Positions 4,101 through 6,230 of a stretch of 6,230 nucleotides of DNA are shown here, in pieces. The notes under the pieces were generated by a model. The model worked only from the letters and a program-made list of their open reading frames with translations. It searched no databases and had not been told where the DNA came from. This DNA comes from Candidatus Thorarchaeota archaeon MP11T_1 (GTDB taxonomy: Archaea > Asgardarchaeota > Thorarchaeia > Thorarchaeales > Thorarchaeaceae): the NCBI GenBank assembly GCA_002825515.1, contig PJET01000232.1, positions 1 through 6,230 of the forward strand. The letters are read 5' to 3'. Every line of letters begins with the position of its first letter. Within the stretch, counting starts at the first letter, position 1. The translations under genes and the position numbers were made by a program.

Positions 4101-6230
4101 GTTGAGTACGAATTTGGTAGTGGAACAGCACAACAAACATTTGGACTAGTTTATGATGAAATCTTTGGACTCTATACGACAACAATCGCTCCAAATTGGC
4201 CGATTGGTATGGTAAATATGACTCTAAGTGTAAATCATGATTATTATGACCCATTCGTGCAGTTCACCGAAAATGCAATGCGGATAGAGTCGCCATTGAC
4301 GATTTCTATAATACGCGAACCTGTGTTGCTTCAAGGCAATAATCTTGAGGCCAACATTACTGTCGCGGATAGTTTTGGTGGTAAAGTCACAAATGCGGAT
4401 GTAAGATTAACATTTGACGGTACGGATTATATAGCAACTCAAGTTGGACAATTCTATTACATAATTGTACCAAGCATAACGAAAGCTCCTGGAAGTTATG
4501 GCCTCCTTGTTACTGCGAATCATAGCTATGCAACAGGTGTCAAGACTCTTGCAAGCTCTGTTTCTATCTTCGCAAATACTCTGAATATTGCTAGAAGCTC
4601 CCCGAATCAAGTGGTTCAAGATCAGTATTTCGAAATATGGCTTAACATTTCTGATACATATGGTAATTCAATCAACGGTGCCGATGTGAGTATTAGATTT
4701 GATGGAAATGAATTTGGACTTAGCGAGATTCAACTAGGAAAGTATCTGCTAAATACCACAGCTTCTTTGCCGGTTGGTAATTACACAGCCAAAATCACTG
4801 TGGAACATCCTTATGTTGAAGGTAGGAGTTTTGGCGAGTTCTATATGGTTGTCACGGGAGACCTCTATCCTGTAGTCAACTATGCACCTTCAGTAAATGG
4901 TGGTGCAAACTTCACCGTTTCCATATTCATCTATGATTCACTAGGTGCATACCCTGATGGTGCCTGGGCAATAGTTGAACTTGACGGGAGCAACTTCACA
5001 GCAATTCATATTTCAGGTGCCGAATTTAGTGTTGAATTGAATGCATCATTAGCTATTGGACATCAGAGCTTCATAGTATATGTTGGATCTGATTTCGGTA
5101 ACTCAAGATCAGATTATTACGACCTCTATGTATATTCAATGGCAAGCATGGTTCTCGACTCATCTCTTGGATGGGTTCTGAATCAAGGAGACTCTACATT
5201 TCTCACACTCACACTTGCGGATTGGGATGGTAATCCAGTTTCTGGTGCAACAGTCACAATGCTTAGTCCAAGTAGTCTTGCCTTTATTGACAACTGGGAT
5301 GGAACCTATTCAGTGACATTGGACACGGATGGATTTTCTCCAAGCAACTATTCATTGGTTGTATATGCAGATCACCCATATTTGATTGAGGCTGATTTGC
5401 ATACTATCTTGACTGTTAACGGTCAAGCAGCTGTTGATGCGGAAATACCAGAACTTGTGTGGAACCATCAGGCTGTGACTATGTATTTTGCAGTCATTGA
5501 CATATATGGAAATCCATTATCAGGCTTCGATTATACACTTATTTTTGCGGGAACCTACTCCAAGTCAGGAACATCTGATTGGTATGAGCTAAGTTGGGAA
5601 TTCTTGCCAGATCTCTATCCAGCTTCTTATCCTCTTGATATTGTAATTGATGGTGACTTTATTGCTCATTATGAATATACAATTTGGGTTGATGTTAGGG
5701 GAACTCCGAATTCAAGCATTCTATCGCCAATCAATAGCTCAGTAGTTGCACAGGGCGACCAAATAAACTTCACAGTATTTGTGGAAGACTTGGCGGGTTA
5801 TGATATATCGGGTTGCCAAGTAAGTGTTACAATCCATGGGAGCAGCTATATCTTAACTGAAGGCGTTCCTGGAATTTATTCAAGAAATATACCAACAGCA
5901 GGATTCCCACTAGGCCAGTATAATCCATTAATCAGAGTGACTCATACCTATCTCAGCTCACAAGAGATACAAATGGTTGTATCTCTTGAAGGGTATGCTG
6001 ATGTCAAGATATCATATTCTCCATTCCCAGTACAAAACAAAAACGATGTTACATTTAATTTCACAGTGACAGACCAGTATGGAAATCCATTATCAGGTTT
6101 CAATTACACCTTAGACTTTGCAGGAGTATATAATCAGACTGGAATTGCAGCTTCTTATCGGTTTTCTTGGACAGTTGATCCAAGCTTCACTCCAGGTAAG
6201 TACTTCCTAAACATGTCAGTGAATGGCACT
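1125..6230 (+). CDS. Giant secreted or surface protein: two beta-propellers plus Ig-like stalk (3' end outside window)
   Basis: One frame runs from the ATG at 1125 to the right edge without a stop, giving at least 1702 residues. Order of parts: basic N-terminus (1-26); hydrophobic segment SVIFITIIFLLIPSS (26-40), a signal peptide or anchor; Thr/Ser-rich linker; first FG-GAP/VCBS-like propeller (about 115-440) with Asp loops such as DIDNDGYTEF and DINEDGRDD; Ig-like spacer (about 441-545); second, more degenerate propeller (about 546-945) with FDDDQDGFDE, YDIDIDGIDE and LDFDGDYEEE; then at least eight Ig-like domains (about 955-1702). FG-GAP blades bind calcium in integrins and related proteins, and Ig arrays usually act as extracellular stalks. 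I infer a cell-surface adhesin or S-layer-associated protein; no enzymatic motif is seen. By hand count there are about 37 N-x-S/T sequons and only about six Cys, fitting a glycosylated, non-disulfide archaeal exoprotein. The start is set by the Shine-Dalgarno at 1111-1117; the ATG at 1095 would add ten residues. The C-terminus, with any membrane anchor or sorting signal, is not visible. The ligand is unknown. Confidence 0.9.
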   Translation, partial: MTSSASRFRPTVREVSGRHSDLLKWSVIFITIIFLLIPSSDMGMVQPMDTGDVIPLDTSFSTSSNFIRVKLPYQVYSIAPGTIPIGSGFAYVYGETLRFKDPVDQVNDSLYVGKGDVFHETLTGEDIDNDGYTEFLFIMFNSTTANEKLIIADFDASLVTSYDCPVSGPFEIIFGNFTADTQTDVAIYSMDMILMMDLSDGSPIGFYNPISDIKRATAGNFSVTSQDEIAILSTNWGTGRVNIETINSDGSPVLWTQYPTSSIACDMVLHSKRREADDLAITIINQDMGASEIVGIYGNNLTTSFSRKISEYNGELYIQTGTFNDDSTEDLVVVPGMWSTAWFFDGNTGTIIRHTQEEVSCYWYRGFAAAALDSDAYTDLALEGPRGQLTLIRGSNGITGYEENRLPGPFYQVTSFDINEDGRDDIITVMGSVSILLSDIETPNVILNPLYPTHPTIYDTFMKVELTATDNIHVARATIFIKPATGGVIAPFIANEMIRAPNDKFIYITTDLQAGDYLYYVTVVDAYLNTFSYGNETNPEVLSVDDHFAEGFFINATIDHAMRHVLAVGNNSAGDELVHIITIGTTPRIAYLRTMAPNGTSVSNITLGTVSNYDSFEIYTGMHDGDTILDPIVTRYNYTHTSFYLLHGNDLTSWKNVTYKEVPMLEESPISVFDDDQDGFDEIHYIEGNFSAPKLRRIEHDLSADISSTLQTTNEVVGMTYATIVGTRPQIAVLRDSGIVDIYQAYNLTRLKTLNYTSPGSSIGDMPLGIIPYINSTHTSEQFLAAYSGWSGDTPTVYLCLIDYQTLEVGNAPYTELLGDHIKGVFPYDIDIDGIDELFVFEESGNISLCELGETTPRQWSVFVSEAFPTSAITLDFDGDYEEEFLIATSDDRLTAVSFEGDVEYQAKVGMIFNMARVSSVDVGSGEDIAAFPVLRARYTLATIRNIDLLYILNTTFALESSTTLQGSNFWANVTVLNSYNEPVSDSVVSLIVEYEFGSGTAQQTFGLVYDEIFGLYTTTIAPNWPIGMVNMTLSVNHDYYDPFVQFTENAMRIESPLTISIIREPVLLQGNNLEANITVADSFGGKVTNADVRLTFDGTDYIATQVGQFYYIIVPSITKAPGSYGLLVTANHSYATGVKTLASSVSIFANTLNIARSSPNQVVQDQYFEIWLNISDTYGNSINGADVSIRFDGNEFGLSEIQLGKYLLNTTASLPVGNYTAKITVEHPYVEGRSFGEFYMVVTGDLYPVVNYAPSVNGGANFTVSIFIYDSLGAYPDGAWAIVELDGSNFTAIHISGAEFSVELNASLAIGHQSFIVYVGSDFGNSRSDYYDLYVYSMASMVLDSSLGWVLNQGDSTFLTLTLADWDGNPVSGATVTMLSPSSLAFIDNWDGTYSVTLDTDGFSPSNYSLVVYADHPYLIEADLHTILTVNGQAAVDAEIPELVWNHQAVTMYFAVIDIYGNPLSGFDYTLIFAGTYSKSGTSDWYELSWEFLPDLYPASYPLDIVIDGDFIAHYEYTIWVDVRGTPNSSILSPINSSVVAQGDQINFTVFVEDLAGYDISGCQVSVTIHGSSYILTEGVPGIYSRNIPTAGFPLGQYNPLIRVTHTYLSSQEIQMVVSLEGYADVKISYSPFPVQNKNDVTFNFTVTDQYGNPLSGFNYTLDFAGVYNQTGIAASYRFSWTVDPSFTPGKYFLNMSVNGT
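1200..1244 (+). other. Signal peptide or signal anchor of the giant protein
   Basis: Residues 26-40 (SVIFITIIFLLIPSS) form the only strongly hydrophobic run in the visible protein. It follows a net-positive region with several Arg and ends in LKW, the orientation expected for Sec export of the C-terminal part. The 25-residue n-region is longer than in a typical cleaved signal. A cleavage site after PSS or near DMG is possible but not compelling, and no lipobox Cys follows. It may therefore be a type II signal anchor. Confidence 0.65.
1467..2444 (+). other. First FG-GAP/VCBS-like seven-blade beta-propeller
   Basis: Seven repeats with an Asp-rich or equivalent loop followed by a hydrophobic strand can be placed by eye: DIDNDGYTEFLF (from residue 126), GNFTADTQTDVAIY (175), GNFSVTSQDEIAIL (219), the KRREADDLAITI segment (272), GTFNDDSTEDLVVV (321), LDSDAYTDLAL (372) and FDINEDGRDDIITV (416). 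Seven is the blade number of integrin alpha-type propellers. Blades 1, 5, 6 and 7 keep a plausible calcium loop (Asp at alternate positions, then Asp or Glu); blades 2-4 have lost part of it. The blade spacing of about 40-55 residues fits the fold. Confidence 0.72.
2445..2759 (+). other. Ig-like spacer domain between the two propellers
   Basis: Residues about 441-545 follow a pattern common in archaeal and bacterial Ig-like modules: TPNVILNPLYPTHPT at the start, a strand ending VELTATDN, a middle strand ARATIFIKP, and a closing DYLYYVTVVDAYLN. It has no Asp-loop blades and separates the two propeller regions. The exact Ig subfamily cannot be assigned by eye. Confidence 0.55.
2760..3959 (+). 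other. Second, degenerate beta-propeller
   Basis: About eight blade-like segments fall in residues 546-945: GDELVHIITIG (574), the GMHDGDTILDPIV segment (621), FDDDQDGFDEIHYI (673), GTRPQIAVLRDSG (726), the SEQFLAAYSG segment (near 780), YDIDIDGIDELFVF (828), LDFDGDYEEEFLIA (875) and VDVGSGEDIAAFP (921). Three retain a clear Asp loop, while the others keep only the hydrophobic strand. The region is about 400 residues, enough for seven or eight blades. The number of blades is uncertain because several are barely recognisable. Confidence 0.6.
5505..5524 (+). repeat. 20-nt exact repeat, copy 1 (within Ig domain 6)
   Basis: TATGGAAATCCATTATCAGG is identical to 6078-6097 and encodes the YGNPLSG hairpin in the same frame. 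Similarity continues downstream: YGNPLSGFDYTLIFAGTY here against YGNPLSGFNYTLDFAGVY in the other copy. The two sit 573 nt apart, that is 191 codons or two Ig domains. Confidence 0.85.
6078..6097 (+). repeat. 20-nt exact repeat, copy 2 (within Ig domain 8)
   Basis: This is the second copy of the 20-nt identity described at 5505-5524, in the same codon phase. The intervening domain 7 does not carry the sequence, so the duplicated unit appears to be a pair of domains rather than one. Confidence 0.85.

Larger units (their letters stand above)
3987..6230 (+). repeat. Tandem array of at least eight Ig-like domains (stalk)
   Basis: I place domain starts near 3987, 4281, 4575, 4860, 5139, 5424, 5703 and 5994, giving units of 93-98 residues, the last one cut by the window edge. 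Each shares a scheme: an opening strand, a V-x-Q-G-D/N-like turn (LQGSNF, LQGNNL, VQDQYF, NQGDST, AQGDQI), a strand with N-x-T/S or an aromatic, then a D-x-x-G-N-P-(L/V)-S-G-like hairpin (SYNEPVSD, TYGNSING, WDGNPVSG, YGNPLSG), a G-x-Y motif (GLYTT, GKYLL, GTYSV, GIYSR), and a closing strand pattern PxGxYxxxIxVxHxY. This resembles invasin/Big-type or macroglobulin MG2-type Ig folds. Such arrays normally project a head domain from the cell surface. The domains are divergent, so they are old duplications apart from the pair described separately. Confidence 0.75.

Noticed and set aside
4054..4619. Minus-strand open frames at 4054-4254 and 4407-4619
   Set aside because: Both are antisense to the Ig-domain array and show no protein-like composition or ribosome-binding site.

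Overview
The window looks archaeal, probably from an uncultivated lineage; an Asgard such as a thorarchaeote is my best guess, and it is only a guess. The reasons are a GGTGAT-type Shine-Dalgarno motif in front of the main gene, AT-rich TATA-like elements between genes, a very large secreted protein built of integrin-like beta-propeller blades and Ig-like domains, and many N-glycosylation sequons. No rRNA, tRNA, CRISPR array, transposase or phage gene was recognised.

Layout. (1) 3-158, + strand: the last 51 codons of an unidentified gene, with a short Cys-x-Cys-Gly motif. (2) 206-652, - strand: a complete OsmC/Ohr-family thiol peroxidase-like gene, convergent with the first gene. (3) 653-1124: a divergent intergenic region of about 470 bp holding possible promoters for both flanking genes and a 19-codon, cysteine-rich minus-strand mini-ORF with a strong ribosome-binding sequence. 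(4) 1125 to the window end, + strand: one uninterrupted reading frame of at least 1702 codons that runs off the right edge. It occupies over 80% of the window.

The giant protein reads, in order, as a basic N-terminal segment, one hydrophobic export or anchor segment, a seven-blade FG-GAP/VCBS-like propeller with Ca-binding-type Asp loops, an Ig-like spacer, a second more degenerate propeller of about seven or eight blades, and a stalk of at least eight Ig-like domains of 93-98 residues each. This architecture suggests a cell-surface adhesin or S-layer-associated protein with a two-propeller head on an Ig stalk. Its ligand and its C-terminal anchor are not visible.

No operon or functional partnership between the genes is evident. 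The OsmC gene is a housekeeping-type peroxide or organic hydroperoxide defence enzyme, and the surface protein is a separate, divergently transcribed unit. The most useful leads are the double-propeller plus Ig-stalk architecture, an apparent two-domain duplication (573-nt period) inside the stalk, and the cysteine-rich mini-ORF upstream of a cysteine-based peroxidase gene.
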